Positions 1 through 6,932 of a stretch of DNA of 9,824 bases are shown here, piece by piece; position 1 is the stretch's first letter, and the number at the start of each line of letters is the position of its first letter. Source of the stretch: Clostridiales bacterium (GTDB lineage Bacteria; Bacillota; Clostridia; Oscillospirales; JAAYXM01); assembly GCA_012515925.1 (NCBI GenBank), contig JAAYXM010000126.1, forward strand, positions 1-9,824. The letters run 5' to 3'. The position numbers were made by a program, and so were the translations under genes. The notes under the pieces were generated by a model. The model was not told where the DNA came from. It was given only the letters and a program-made list of their open reading frames with translations, and ran no database searches.

Positions 1-54
1 GGTTAAGAATACCGCAATCGCAAGCGCGCAGAATCTTATCAGTTTCCCATTCAT
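1..54 (-). CDS. Start of an exported or membrane-anchored protein (partial, runs off left edge)
   Basis: Only the first 18 codons lie in the window, reading MNGKLIRFCALAIAVFLT. A short N-terminus with Lys and Arg is followed by an uninterrupted hydrophobic run, which is what a signal peptide or N-terminal membrane anchor looks like. The start is well supported: a perfect AGGAGG (68..63) sits 8 bases upstream of the ATG at 54. A second, out-of-frame ATG at 50 is less well spaced. The gene begins 37 bases after the upp stop, on the same strand, so it may be the last gene of the purL string or may use the TATAAT at 84..79. The function cannot be told from 18 residues. Confidence 0.75.
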   Translation of the reverse strand, partial: MNGKLIRFCALAIAVFLT

Positions 55-78
55 TTTATACTCCTCCTGTTAAATGCC

Positions 79-84
79 ATTATA
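79..84 (-). promoter_or_regulatory. Possible -10 element (TATAAT) between upp and the exported-protein gene
   Basis: The minus strand reads a perfect TATAAT at 84..79, about 25 bases before the ATG at 54 and just before its ribosome binding site. No good -35 hexamer lies 16 to 19 bases upstream (the 17-base position reads TTTCGG, inside the 3' end of upp). A weak internal promoter is possible. A chance AT-rich match in the gap is also possible. Confidence 0.35.
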
Positions 85-91
85 CTTAATT

Positions 92-721
92 CTATTTGGT
101 TCCGAAAATCCTGTCCCCGACATCGCCGAAGCCCGGGACGATAAACGCCTTGTCGTTTAATCCCTCGTCAATGGCCGCGCAGATTATCTCCACATCCGGA
201 TACCTGCTCATTACCCGCTCGATGGCCTGGGGCGAAGCGAGTATGCACATAAGCTTTATGCTGCGTTTTGTATGGTTTCTGACAATCTCAATCGCGGCGC
301 ACGCGGACCCGCCGGTGGCAAGAGCCGGCTCTAAAATCAGCACATCCCGCTCGGAAATATCCTGCGGCATCTTGCAGTAATACTCCACCGGGTCAAGCGT
401 TGTCGGGTCACGGTAAAGTCCGATATGCCCGATTTTAACGGTGGGCATAAGCTGAATAATCCCGTCAACCATACCGAGCCCCGCGCGCAGAATCGGCACA
501 ACGGCCAGCTTTTTGCCCGAAATAACCTTTGTTTTCGCGATAGCCACCGGTGTTTCAATCTCCACCTCTTTAAGCGGCATATCCCGCGTGGCCTCGTAGC
601 ACATCAGCATCGCAAGCTCGGAAATAACCTCGCGGAACTCCTTGACTCCGGTAGTCTTGTCACGGATAATGGACAGCTTGTGCTGGATTAACGGGTGTTC
701 CAGAATTACGGGTTTTTTCAT
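92..721 (-). CDS. upp: Uracil phosphoribosyltransferase
   Basis: Upp makes UMP from uracil and PRPP in the cytoplasm (pyrimidine salvage). The 209-residue length is normal for the family. Visible motifs are VPILRAGLGMVDG (75-87), GLYRDPTTLDPVEYY (101-115), the PRPP-binding loop region ILEPALATGGSA (129-140), and the C-terminal uracil-binding signature FIVPGFGDVGDRIFGT (193-208). The PRPP loop is unusual: the family normally has DPMLATGG and here it is EPALATGG (Glu131, Ala133). The uracil loop has Phe where YIVPGLGDAGDR is usual. All other signature positions are kept, so I expect an active enzyme. The ATG at 721 has AGGAG (732..728) 6 bases upstream. The gene follows rpiB after 20 bases. rpiB and upp are also near neighbours in the B. 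subtilis ywl-glyA-upp region. Confidence 0.97.
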   Translation of the reverse strand: MKKPVILEHPLIQHKLSIIRDKTTGVKEFREVISELAMLMCYEATRDMPLKEVEIETPVAIAKTKVISGKKLAVVPILRAGLGMVDGIIQLMPTVKIGHIGLYRDPTTLDPVEYYCKMPQDISERDVLILEPALATGGSACAAIEIVRNHTKRSIKLMCILASPQAIERVMSRYPDVEIICAAIDEGLNDKAFIVPGFGDVGDRIFGTK

Positions 722-741
722 AATATACTCCTATCCGCCAA

Positions 742-1194
742 TCAGGCTTTATAGTTTTCGTTTTCGATATCGGCAATCATCTTAACGCGTTCCAGGTGTC
801 TGCCTTTTTCGGCCTCCGTATTAAGGAAAACATCGACAAGCTCAAGCGCAATGCCCTCGCCTAACGTTCTCGCCCCGAGACATAGAATATTCGCGTCATT
901 ATGAAGCCTCGTATACTTCGTGCTGTAATGCTCGCTGACCGCGGCGGCGCGGATTCCCTTTACCTTGTTCGCGGCAATGGACATTCCCACGCCCGTCCCG
1001 CAGATAAGTATTCCAAACCTGCATTCGCCCTTACTTACGCACACGGCGGTCTTATAGGCAAATTCGGGATAATGCGAGCTTTCATCGCAGTATGCTCCTA
1101 AATCCTTAACTTCATAGCCTTTTTCAATAAGGTGCTTTTTAATTTTCTCCTTAAGGGAATACCCGGCGCTGTCCGCGCCCAAAGCTATTGTCAT
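742..1194 (-). CDS. rpiB: Ribose-5-phosphate isomerase B
   Basis: RpiB/LacAB-family sugar-phosphate isomerase that interconverts ribulose 5-phosphate and ribose 5-phosphate, feeding PRPP synthesis. The 150-residue length is typical. The active-site motif ILICGTGVGMSIAANK (62-77) carries the catalytic Cys65. RLHNDANIL (96-104) carries the conserved His98. GRHLERV (131-137) supplies the C-terminal Arg residues (132 and 136) expected to bind phosphate. The N-terminal motif is GADSAGY, where the family usually has G(S/C)DHAG: the Asp is kept but the following His is Ser8-Ser9-region sequence (Asp8-Ser9). The ATG at 1194 overlaps the tsaB stop as ATGA, with GGGGAG about 8 bases upstream, so translational coupling to tsaB is likely. 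An allose-6-phosphate or other sugar-phosphate isomerase role is a less likely alternative. Confidence 0.94.
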   Translation of the reverse strand: MTIALGADSAGYSLKEKIKKHLIEKGYEVKDLGAYCDESSHYPEFAYKTAVCVSKGECRFGILICGTGVGMSIAANKVKGIRAAAVSEHYSTKYTRLHNDANILCLGARTLGEGIALELVDVFLNTEAEKGRHLERVKMIADIENENYKA

Positions 1195-1895
1195 TGCTTC
1201 AACTCCCCTGTCTCTTTAAGCCTTTTCAGCCGTTCCCTCTCCGCCTGGGGCAGCCTGATATACCGTACGCTCAGATCCTGCGCGGCAACATGAACGGCGT
1301 CAAGCGCCGAAAGCGCGACGCCTCGCGCGCTTTGCAGGATAAGCGGCCCGGGCGCAAGCTTAAGCCCGACCGTCTTCTCACTGAAAATATTATAGCACAA
1401 TTCGGCGCCGTCTCCAAGTATATACACATATTTTTCATTTTTAATATCCGATAAAAGCTCGTCTGACGATATAGCCCGGTCCTCCGTCAGGCGTGTCAGC
1501 ACACCGTCTGATGCCCTAAACAGCGCGTTATAAACCTGCCCCGCCCGTGCGTCCATTACCGCGCAGATTAAGCCGTCGACATGCAGCATGTTATGTGCCA
1601 TCGCCTCAAGCGTCGAAACGCCGCAGCACGGTATACCGGTAGCAAACGACAAGCCCTTTACCGCGGACACCCCTATTCTGAGCCCCGTAAACGAGCCGGG
1701 GCCCGCCGCGACCGCGATTCTGTCGATCGAGTCAAGCCCGATACCCGTCATTTTTATCAGGCTTTCGATCATCGGCATTATCGTCCTGCTGTGGGTTAAT
1801 CCGTTGTTTAAGAAAACCTCGGCTAAGATACGCGTATCCTCCGCTATCGCGACGGACGCGGACTTCGCGGAGGATTCGACCGCCAATATTCTCAT
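1191..1895 (-). CDS. tsaB: tRNA t6A biosynthesis protein TsaB
   Basis: TsaB is the ASKHA-fold partner that binds TsaD and TsaE in making N6-threonylcarbamoyladenosine at tRNA position 37. At 234 residues it has the usual length. It shows the N-terminal ILAVESS strand (3-9), the TsaB/TsaD family signature GPGSFTGLRIGV (65-76), GVSTLEAMA (92-100), VMDARAGQVY (113-122), and the typical C-terminal VRYIRLPQAERER (210-222). TsaB is non-catalytic and lacks the metal-binding His pair of TsaD, in keeping with this sequence. The ATG at 1895 overlaps the tsaE stop as ATGA and has a GGGAGGG ribosome binding site. The stop overlaps the rpiB start in the same way. The tsaE-tsaB order is standard. rimI and tsaD, which often follow, are replaced here by rpiB and upp. 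Confidence 0.94.
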   Translation of the reverse strand: MRILAVESSAKSASVAIAEDTRILAEVFLNNGLTHSRTIMPMIESLIKMTGIGLDSIDRIAVAAGPGSFTGLRIGVSAVKGLSFATGIPCCGVSTLEAMAHNMLHVDGLICAVMDARAGQVYNALFRASDGVLTRLTEDRAISSDELLSDIKNEKYVYILGDGAELCYNIFSEKTVGLKLAPGPLILQSARGVALSALDAVHVAAQDLSVRYIRLPQAERERLKRLKETGELKQ

Positions 1896-2323
1896 AAAAC
1901 ATCCCTCCCGCGGGCTGTTACCGTAAACCGCCTTTTGTTATCATCTTCTCCGACGCGCCCGGCGAAAATTTCAACATCACAGTCAAACTCGTCCTGCGCC
2001 TTCTCGAACCACTCCACCGCGCATATCCCGCCGCGCGCGATATAATCCTCAAAGCCGATATCGTAAAGCTCGGACGCCGAACCCAGCCTGTACAAATCAA
2101 AATGAAACAGCAAAGGGCTTGTCGGGTATTCGTTTACTATCGTATAAGTCGGGCTGGTTACGCGCCCGTTATATCCGAGACCGCGCGCAATCCCGCGCAC
2201 CAGCACGGTTTTGCCGGCGCCCATTTCCCCTAAAATCCCGACAACATCGCCCGGCTTCAGTATTTTTGATATTTTCTCGCCGATTTGCAGGGTTTCGGCT
2301 TCGGAACCCGAATTATATACCAT
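1892..2323 (-). CDS. tsaE: tRNA t6A biosynthesis ATPase TsaE
   Basis: TsaE is the P-loop ATPase that drives turnover of the TsaB-TsaD complex in t6A synthesis. With the ATG at 2323 the protein has 143 residues. Motifs are the Walker A GEMGAGKT (32-39), RVTSPTYTIVNEY (54-66), LFHFDLYRL (72-80) with the conserved Asp76, and ICAVEWFEKA (100-109), all in the family order. The start is a choice: an in-frame TTG at 2344 would add 7 residues and begin 4 bases after the purL stop, but it has no ribosome binding site. Starting at 2323 matches the usual TsaE N-terminus (a short strand followed by SEAETLQIGEKI), with AAAGGG about 12 bases upstream. The 3' end overlaps tsaB by 4 bases. Confidence 0.93.
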   Translation of the reverse strand: MVYNSGSEAETLQIGEKISKILKPGDVVGILGEMGAGKTVLVRGIARGLGYNGRVTSPTYTIVNEYPTSPLLFHFDLYRLGSASELYDIGFEDYIARGGICAVEWFEKAQDEFDCDVEIFAGRVGEDDNKRRFTVTARGRDVL

Positions 2324-2348
2324 AGGAAGTAAAAGCCCTTTCAAGACA

Positions 2349-5300
2349 TCAATAATTATAGTAGCGCACGCCGGACTCGAACACCGGCTGATGCTTGTTC
2401 CCGAATATGTTTATGCCGACGTCCCTGCCGCAGCGCTCCGAGTGCCCCATCTTGCCGAAAACCCTGCCGTCAAACGAGGTTATACCCTCGATTGCGCAGA
2501 CCGACCCGCTCGGATTGAATTCGGTTTTCATCGAGGGGCTGCCGCTTATATCCACATACTGCGTAGCAATCTGACCGTTTGCCGCAAGGATTTTAATAAG
2601 CTCGTCCGTCGCGACAAACCGGCCTTCCCCGTGGGACATCGGAATGGTGTAAACCTCTCCGGCTTTACACATGTTGAGCCAGGGCGATTTATCCGAGCAA
2701 ACCCTTGTAAACGCGTATCTTGACTGGTGACGGCCGATTAGGTTGTATGTCAGCGTCGGCGAGTCGCTTTCGGCCTGCCGGATTTCACCGAACGGCACGA
2801 GCCCGAGCTTAATTAACGCCTGAAACCCGTTGCATATACCTAATACCAGCCCGTCCCGCTTGCCGATCAGCTCATGCACCGCGTCACGGAGCCTCGGATT
2901 TCTGAAAAACGCCGCGATGAATTTCCCGGAGCCGTCCGGCTCGTCACCGCCCGAAAAACCGCCGGGGATTATAAGCATCTGCGCGGACTCTATCGCTTTT
3001 ACCATGCGCTCCACCGACTCGTTCAAGGCTCCGGAATTGAGATTTGAGACGATTACGCATTCGGCGTCGCCGCCCGCGCGGATAACCGCGCGCCCGGTGT
3101 CGTATTCGCAGTTTGTCCCCGGGAAAACCGGAATAACCGCTTTGGGGCGGGAAATCCTTCCTACCGCGTACTTTTTCTCTCCTGCCCTGTATTCAAAACG
3201 CGGGGCGTCCCCCGCCCCGGCGTCCGTCGGGAAGACCTTTTCCAAAACGCCGCGCCATTCGGAAAGCAGCGTGTCAAGCGGTATTTCACATTCCTTATAT
3301 GATATGCTTTGCCTTTCCGCCGTTCTTCCGAGACAAACCGCGTCGATACCCTCTATCGCGCATTCCGCGATAATCGCGCCGGGATACTCTTTATATAGTA
3401 TATCCGGGTCTAAATTTATATCAAACTCAAACCCGATTTTATTGCCCGCGCACATTTTGATTACAGCCCCGGCCACGCCGCCGTTTGTCAACGCCCTGCC
3501 GGCGCTCACGGCTCCTTCTCGGCAGAGCTTCAAATACCTGTCCCAGTTTTTCTTAATGCCCTCGTAATTTATATCGGAATCAATATCGCCGTCGGCTATG
3601 AATAGATACACGGGATTGCCCGCCGCCTTAAATGCCGACGAGCGGATGTTATATGTTTTCTCCGCGCACAGCGCGAACGATACAAGCGTCGGCGGAACGT
3701 CCAAATCCATAAACGAGCCGGACATCGAGTCCTTGCCGCCGATTGCCGCTATTTTAAGCTCAACCTGCGCGTTAAACGCGCCAAGGAGCGCCGCGAATGG
3801 CTTTCCCCAGCGCTTCGGGTCGTTTCGAAGCCGCTCGAAATATTCCTGCAGCGACAGGTAGGCGTTTTTATAATCGCAGCCCGCCGAAACAAGCTTTGAG
3901 ACGGATTCAACGACCGCGAGCGAGGCGCCGCGGTAGATATCCTTTTCGGTTTTATACGGGTCAAACCCGAAGGACATGACGCTGCAAGTATCAGTTTCCC
4001 CCGATACCGGAAGCTTTGCCGCCATAACCTGCTCGGGCGTCTCCTGATACACGCCGCCGAACGGGTGCAGCACGCTTGCCGCGCCGATTGTTGAGTCAAA
4101 CCTCTCGCCGAGCCCGCGCTGCGACGCGACGTTTAAATCCCGCGCGGTATTTATGAAAAGCTCGGAAAACGGCGGTTTTTCCGTTTCTTCGCTAAATTCT
4201 GCTTTTAATACCTCAACCGCGGCATACTTCATCGCGCCGTTTGAGTTTAAAAACGCGCGCGATATGTCGACTATAAGTGCGCCGTCAAGTTCCATTTTAA
4301 GCCGCGGCTCGTCGGTAACGCTCGCCACGATGACAGCCTCAAGATTCTCGCCGTAAGCCGCTTTTATAAACGCGTCCGCGTCACGCTCCGCTACGACAAC
4401 CGCCATGCGCTCCTGGGATTCTGAAATCGCGAGCTCGGTGCCGTCTAACCCCTCGTATTTCTTTAAAACCCTGTCTAAGTAAATATGAACGCCGTCCGCG
4501 AGCTCGCCGATTGCGACCGAGACTCCGCCCGCGCCGAAATCGTTGCATCTTTTAATCATGCGCGTAATTCTAGGGTTTCGAAACAGTCTCTGTATTTTCC
4601 GCTCCTCGGGCGGGTTGCCCTTCTGTACCTCGGAGCCGCAGGTTTCGAGAGACTCCGTGGTGTGCACCTTCGACGAGCCTGTGGCGCCGCCGCAGCCGTC
4701 ACGCCCGGTGCGCCCGCCGAGCAGTATAACCACATCGCCGGCCTCCGGCTTTTCGCGCCTGACGTTTTCCGCGGGCGCGGCGCCGACTACCGCTCCTATT
4801 TCCATGCGCTTCGCGATATAACCGGGATGATACAGCTCGTGCACAATGCCCGTCGCAAGCCCTATCTGGTTGCCGTAGGACGAATAGCCCGCCGCGGCGG
4901 TGGTCGTAATCTTTCTCTGCGGCAGCTTGCCCGGCAGCGTCTCGCTTACCGGAACCCGCGGGTCACCGCTTCCCGTAACACGCATTGCCTGGTATACGTA
5001 CGACCTGCCGGATAACGGGTCGCGAATCGCGCCGCCGAGACATGTCGCGGCGCCGCCGAACGGTTCAATCTCCGTGGGGTGGTTATGGGTCTCGTTTTTA
5101 AACATGACAAGCCAGTCCTGAGGCTTCCCGTCGATATTAGCTCTGACCTTGATGCTGCAAGCGTTAATCTCGTCGGATTCGTCCAAAGCCGTCAGTACTC
5201 CGCGCTTTTTGAGCAGGCGCACCGCGCAGGTCGCGATATCCATGAGCGTTACGGGGCGGGTATCCGCCTTTTCCCCGAATAACTCGCGGCGCGCGTCAAG

Positions 5301-6062
5301 GTATTTGTCATACGCCCTTAGAACCCGCTCGTCTTTGATATCCACTTTGTCGATATGGGTGTTAAAAGTCGTATGCCTGCAATGGTCCGACCAGTAGGTG
5401 TCAATCATTCTGATTTCCGTAATCGTGGGGTCGCGGTTCTCCTCGTCCTTAAAATAATCGCGGAGCATTTTAATATCGCCGGAATCCATGGCGAGCCCGA
5501 GCTTGTCCCTGAGATTATCAAGCTCTTTTTCGTCCATACGGATAAACCCGTTTATACTCTCGACCTTATCGGGAACCGGATAATCCTCTTTCAGGGTTTC
5601 CGGCTTTGCCAGCGATGCCTCGCGTGTTTCGACGGGGTTTATAAGATAGTTTTTAATCCGTGTATTATCCTCATCGCTTATATCGCCGAAAAGCACATAA
5701 AGCAGCGCGGTTTTAACCCGCGGCCTGTCCTTTCCGGTCATAATCTGGATGCACTGTGAACAGGAATCCGCCCGCTGGTCGAACTGACCCGGAAGCGCTT
5801 CAACCGCTAAAATCCGATATGCGCCGTCAAAATCCGGAAGCTTTTCATCATAGCAAAAATCGCACTGCGGCTCGGAGAAAATCGTAACGCGGGCATTTAA
5901 GTATTCCGCCTCGTCAATTCCCTCAACATCGTATCCGCAAAACAATCGCAGGTGATTAAGCCCCTTTATTCCGAGGATTTCCTTAAGCTCCGTCAGCACG
6001 GAGCGCGCCTCGACGTCAAAGCCCGGCTTTTTTTCGGTATAGCACCTGAAGACCCTGTTCAT
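2349..6062 (-). CDS. purL: Phosphoribosylformylglycinamidine synthase, single-chain form
   Basis: Converts FGAR, glutamine and ATP to FGAM, the fourth step of de novo purine synthesis. The 1237-residue chain fuses what other Gram-positives make as PurS, PurL and PurQ. There is a PurS-like N-terminal region (about 1-170), then a linker, and the synthetase core begins near SDHCRHTTF (225-233). It carries FKNETHNHPTEIEPFGG (321-337), GGRTGRDGCGGATGSS (449-464), CNDFGAGG (506-513) and IGGKDSMSGSF (774-784). The class I glutamine amidotransferase domain covers about 975-1237, with FPGTNCEYDTGRA, IPGGFSGGDEP (1032-1042), nucleophile Cys1077 in LGICNGFQ, and His1207 and Glu1209 in MGHSER. All catalytic residues are present and no frameshift is seen. 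The ATG at 6062 has AGGAGG at 6080..6075 (12 bases away) and AGGA at 6069..6066. It is the first gene of the minus-strand string. Confidence 0.98.
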   Translation of the reverse strand: MNRVFRCYTEKKPGFDVEARSVLTELKEILGIKGLNHLRLFCGYDVEGIDEAEYLNARVTIFSEPQCDFCYDEKLPDFDGAYRILAVEALPGQFDQRADSCSQCIQIMTGKDRPRVKTALLYVLFGDISDEDNTRIKNYLINPVETREASLAKPETLKEDYPVPDKVESINGFIRMDEKELDNLRDKLGLAMDSGDIKMLRDYFKDEENRDPTITEIRMIDTYWSDHCRHTTFNTHIDKVDIKDERVLRAYDKYLDARRELFGEKADTRPVTLMDIATCAVRLLKKRGVLTALDESDEINACSIKVRANIDGKPQDWLVMFKNETHNHPTEIEPFGGAATCLGGAIRDPLSGRSYVYQAMRVTGSGDPRVPVSETLPGKLPQRKITTTAAAGYSSYGNQIGLATGIVHELYHPGYIAKRMEIGAVVGAAPAENVRREKPEAGDVVILLGGRTGRDGCGGATGSSKVHTTESLETCGSEVQKGNPPEERKIQRLFRNPRITRMIKRCNDFGAGGVSVAIGELADGVHIYLDRVLKKYEGLDGTELAISESQERMAVVVAERDADAFIKAAYGENLEAVIVASVTDEPRLKMELDGALIVDISRAFLNSNGAMKYAAVEVLKAEFSEETEKPPFSELFINTARDLNVASQRGLGERFDSTIGAASVLHPFGGVYQETPEQVMAAKLPVSGETDTCSVMSFGFDPYKTEKDIYRGASLAVVESVSKLVSAGCDYKNAYLSLQEYFERLRNDPKRWGKPFAALLGAFNAQVELKIAAIGGKDSMSGSFMDLDVPPTLVSFALCAEKTYNIRSSAFKAAGNPVYLFIADGDIDSDINYEGIKKNWDRYLKLCREGAVSAGRALTNGGVAGAVIKMCAGNKIGFEFDINLDPDILYKEYPGAIIAECAIEGIDAVCLGRTAERQSISYKECEIPLDTLLSEWRGVLEKVFPTDAGAGDAPRFEYRAGEKKYAVGRISRPKAVIPVFPGTNCEYDTGRAVIRAGGDAECVIVSNLNSGALNESVERMVKAIESAQMLIIPGGFSGGDEPDGSGKFIAAFFRNPRLRDAVHELIGKRDGLVLGICNGFQALIKLGLVPFGEIRQAESDSPTLTYNLIGRHQSRYAFTRVCSDKSPWLNMCKAGEVYTIPMSHGEGRFVATDELIKILAANGQIATQYVDISGSPSMKTEFNPSGSVCAIEGITSFDGRVFGKMGHSERCGRDVGINIFGNKHQPVFESGVRYYNY

Positions 6063-6082
6063 ATGTCCTGTATTCCTCCTGT

Positions 6083-6095
6083 TTAAGATACTTAA
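6083..6095. repeat. Small palindrome at the purL transcription start
   Basis: TTAAG-ATA-CTTAA is a perfect 5-bp inverted repeat around a 3-base centre. It begins at the downstream edge of the -10 box and covers the predicted start point near 6088. It contains AAGATAC (6085..6091), a motif repeated upstream of the promoter. Its position fits a repressor site, but that is inference. Confidence 0.4.
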
Positions 6096-6123
6096 TTTTA
6101 CGTTTTTTACCGCGGATTGTCAA
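6095..6123 (-). promoter_or_regulatory. Promoter of the purL-tsaE-tsaB-rpiB-upp string
   Basis: On the minus strand a perfect -35 TTGACA (6123..6118), a 17-base spacer and a -10 TAAAAT (6100..6095) form a near-consensus sigma-A promoter. Transcription should start near 6088, leaving a leader of only about 26 bases before the purL ATG. That is too short for a purine riboswitch, so any regulation would have to act at the DNA level. No copy of the Bacillus PurR box or of the enterobacterial PurR operator is recognisable. Confidence 0.85.
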
Positions 6124-6127
6124 CTAA

Positions 6128-6159
6128 AGTATCTTCCGCGAGGTCGAGTAGAAGATACT
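6128..6159. repeat. 9-bp inverted repeat just upstream of the purL promoter
   Basis: AGTATCTTC (6128..6136) and GAAGATACT (6151..6159) are perfect inverted copies separated by 14 bases. They lie 5 bases upstream of the purL -35 box, in the gap between the divergent purL and yjdF-like promoters. A further direct copy of GAAGATA lies at 6166..6172. No T-run follows on either strand and no gene ends here, so a terminator is unlikely. A binding site for a dimeric regulator is the more natural reading. Confidence 0.5.
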
Positions 6160-6208
6160 CAGTGAGAAGATAAAAGAGAACAGAGAAAATCCAATCATTA
6201 CCCTGATA

Positions 6209-6237
6209 TTGAAACAGGGGTATAAAAATGATATTAT
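6209..6237 (+). promoter_or_regulatory. Promoter of the yjdF-like membrane-protein gene
   Basis: TTGAAA (6209..6214), a 17-base spacer and TATTAT (6232..6237) make a good sigma-A promoter on the plus strand. Transcription would start near 6244, about 30 bases before the ATG at 6275. The promoter decides the start of the downstream gene, because the longer reading frame from TTG at 6209 begins inside the -35 box itself. Confidence 0.75.
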
Positions 6238-6274
6238 TATAGCAATTAATTGTCGAAAGGATGCTTTTTTACAT

Positions 6275-6847
6275 ATGGACACCAAAACCCGTTTCGGGAA
6301 AACGCAGAAGCTGATTTTGTTCGCGTTCATGCTTTTTATGCTTGAGGCCGTTCAAAGGCTTTTTCTGAGGGAATACTATCTGATTTTTATAAGCCTCGGC
6401 GCGGCAGCGCTTATGTTCATACCGTTTCTCGCGCGAAAGCTTTTTAATATAACGGTCCCGAAGGATATGCAAATCGCGTTTGTGCTGTTTGTAGCCGCCT
6501 CGATGATTTTAGGCAAGGTATATAACCTGTATGAGATAATCCCCGTGTGGGACAAGCTCCTGCATATATTTTCGGGCGTTATGCTGTGCGTTGCCGGAGC
6601 AAGGCTGGCAAAATGCGCGAAAGGGTTTCTTTTCGGCCTGTTCGCGTTTTGCTTTTCCCTCGCGGCGGGCGCGGTATGGGAGATATACGAATACGCCGTC
6701 GATACGCTGTTCGGTCTGGACTCGCAGATTGCGTCCTCAGGCATTAGCGATACGATGCTTGATCTAATCTGTGACGCGGGCGGGGCGTTGTTGTATTTGC
6801 TTTATTTAAGAATCAAGGCTTTAACAAATAATTCCTCCGATACATAG
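6275..6847 (+). CDS. Small polytopic membrane protein, YjdF (DUF2238)-like
   Basis: A 190-residue, strongly hydrophobic protein with about six likely membrane segments (roughly 12-28, 34-52, 66-86, 95-111, 117-135 and 164-180). The conserved-looking parts are VWDKLLHIFSGVML (91-104), AAGAVWEIYEYAVD (130-143) and ISDTMLDLICDAGGAL (157-172). A His-containing helix, a WEIxE helix and a D-T-x-x-D motif before a Gly-rich helix recall the YjdF/DUF2238 inner-membrane family, whose function is unknown to me. I chose ATG 6275 over the longer TTG start at 6209 because the latter lies in the promoter. AAAGGA (6256..6261) is a somewhat distant ribosome binding site (13 bases). The gene is transcribed away from purL and closed by its own terminator, so it looks like a single-gene unit. 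The family assignment is from memory of motifs and is moderate. Confidence 0.72.
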   Translation: MDTKTRFGKTQKLILFAFMLFMLEAVQRLFLREYYLIFISLGAAALMFIPFLARKLFNITVPKDMQIAFVLFVAASMILGKVYNLYEIIPVWDKLLHIFSGVMLCVAGARLAKCAKGFLFGLFAFCFSLAAGAVWEIYEYAVDTLFGLDSQIASSGISDTMLDLICDAGGALLYLLYLRIKALTNNSSDT

Positions 6848-6863
6848 TATATAGTGCGTCATC

Positions 6864-6900
6864 CCCGGCGGTATGCCCTCGCGGCGCCCGCCGGGTTTTT
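6864..6900 (+). terminator. Intrinsic terminator after the yjdF-like gene
   Basis: CCCGGCGG (6864..6871) pairs perfectly with CCGCCGGG (6888..6895) around a 16-base, partly self-complementary loop, and five T follow at 6896..6900. It begins 17 bases after the stop codon. Confidence 0.9.
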
Positions 6901-6932
6901 AACTATTATACTAAAATTATGGAGGAAAAGAT

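Noticed and set aside
2830..3567. 245-codon open frame on the plus strand opposite purL
   Set aside because: It lies wholly antisense to a clearly coding purL. Its composition (many Ser, Pro, Ala) is what the complement of GC-rich coding DNA gives, and it has no ribosome binding site or recognisable motif.
5355..5759. 134-codon plus-strand frame opposite the purL N-terminal region
   Set aside because: Antisense shadow of purL with no translation signals or family resemblance.
6063..6094. Purine riboswitch in the purL leader
   Set aside because: The predicted leader is only about 26 bases, too short for any purine aptamer.
6124..6330. 68-codon hydrophobic frame on the minus strand between purL and the yjdF-like gene
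   Set aside because: It covers the plus-strand promoter and the start of the yjdF-like gene and ends at the purL -35 box. The hydrophobic look comes from AT-rich intergenic DNA, and no ribosome binding site was seen.
6823..6851. Sequence AACA-N16-CATAGTATA, matching a sporulation sigma-K-type promoter pattern
   Set aside because: The match is exact but short. A strong terminator (6864..6900) lies between it and the 140-residue gene, so it could not easily drive that gene. Chance is likely.
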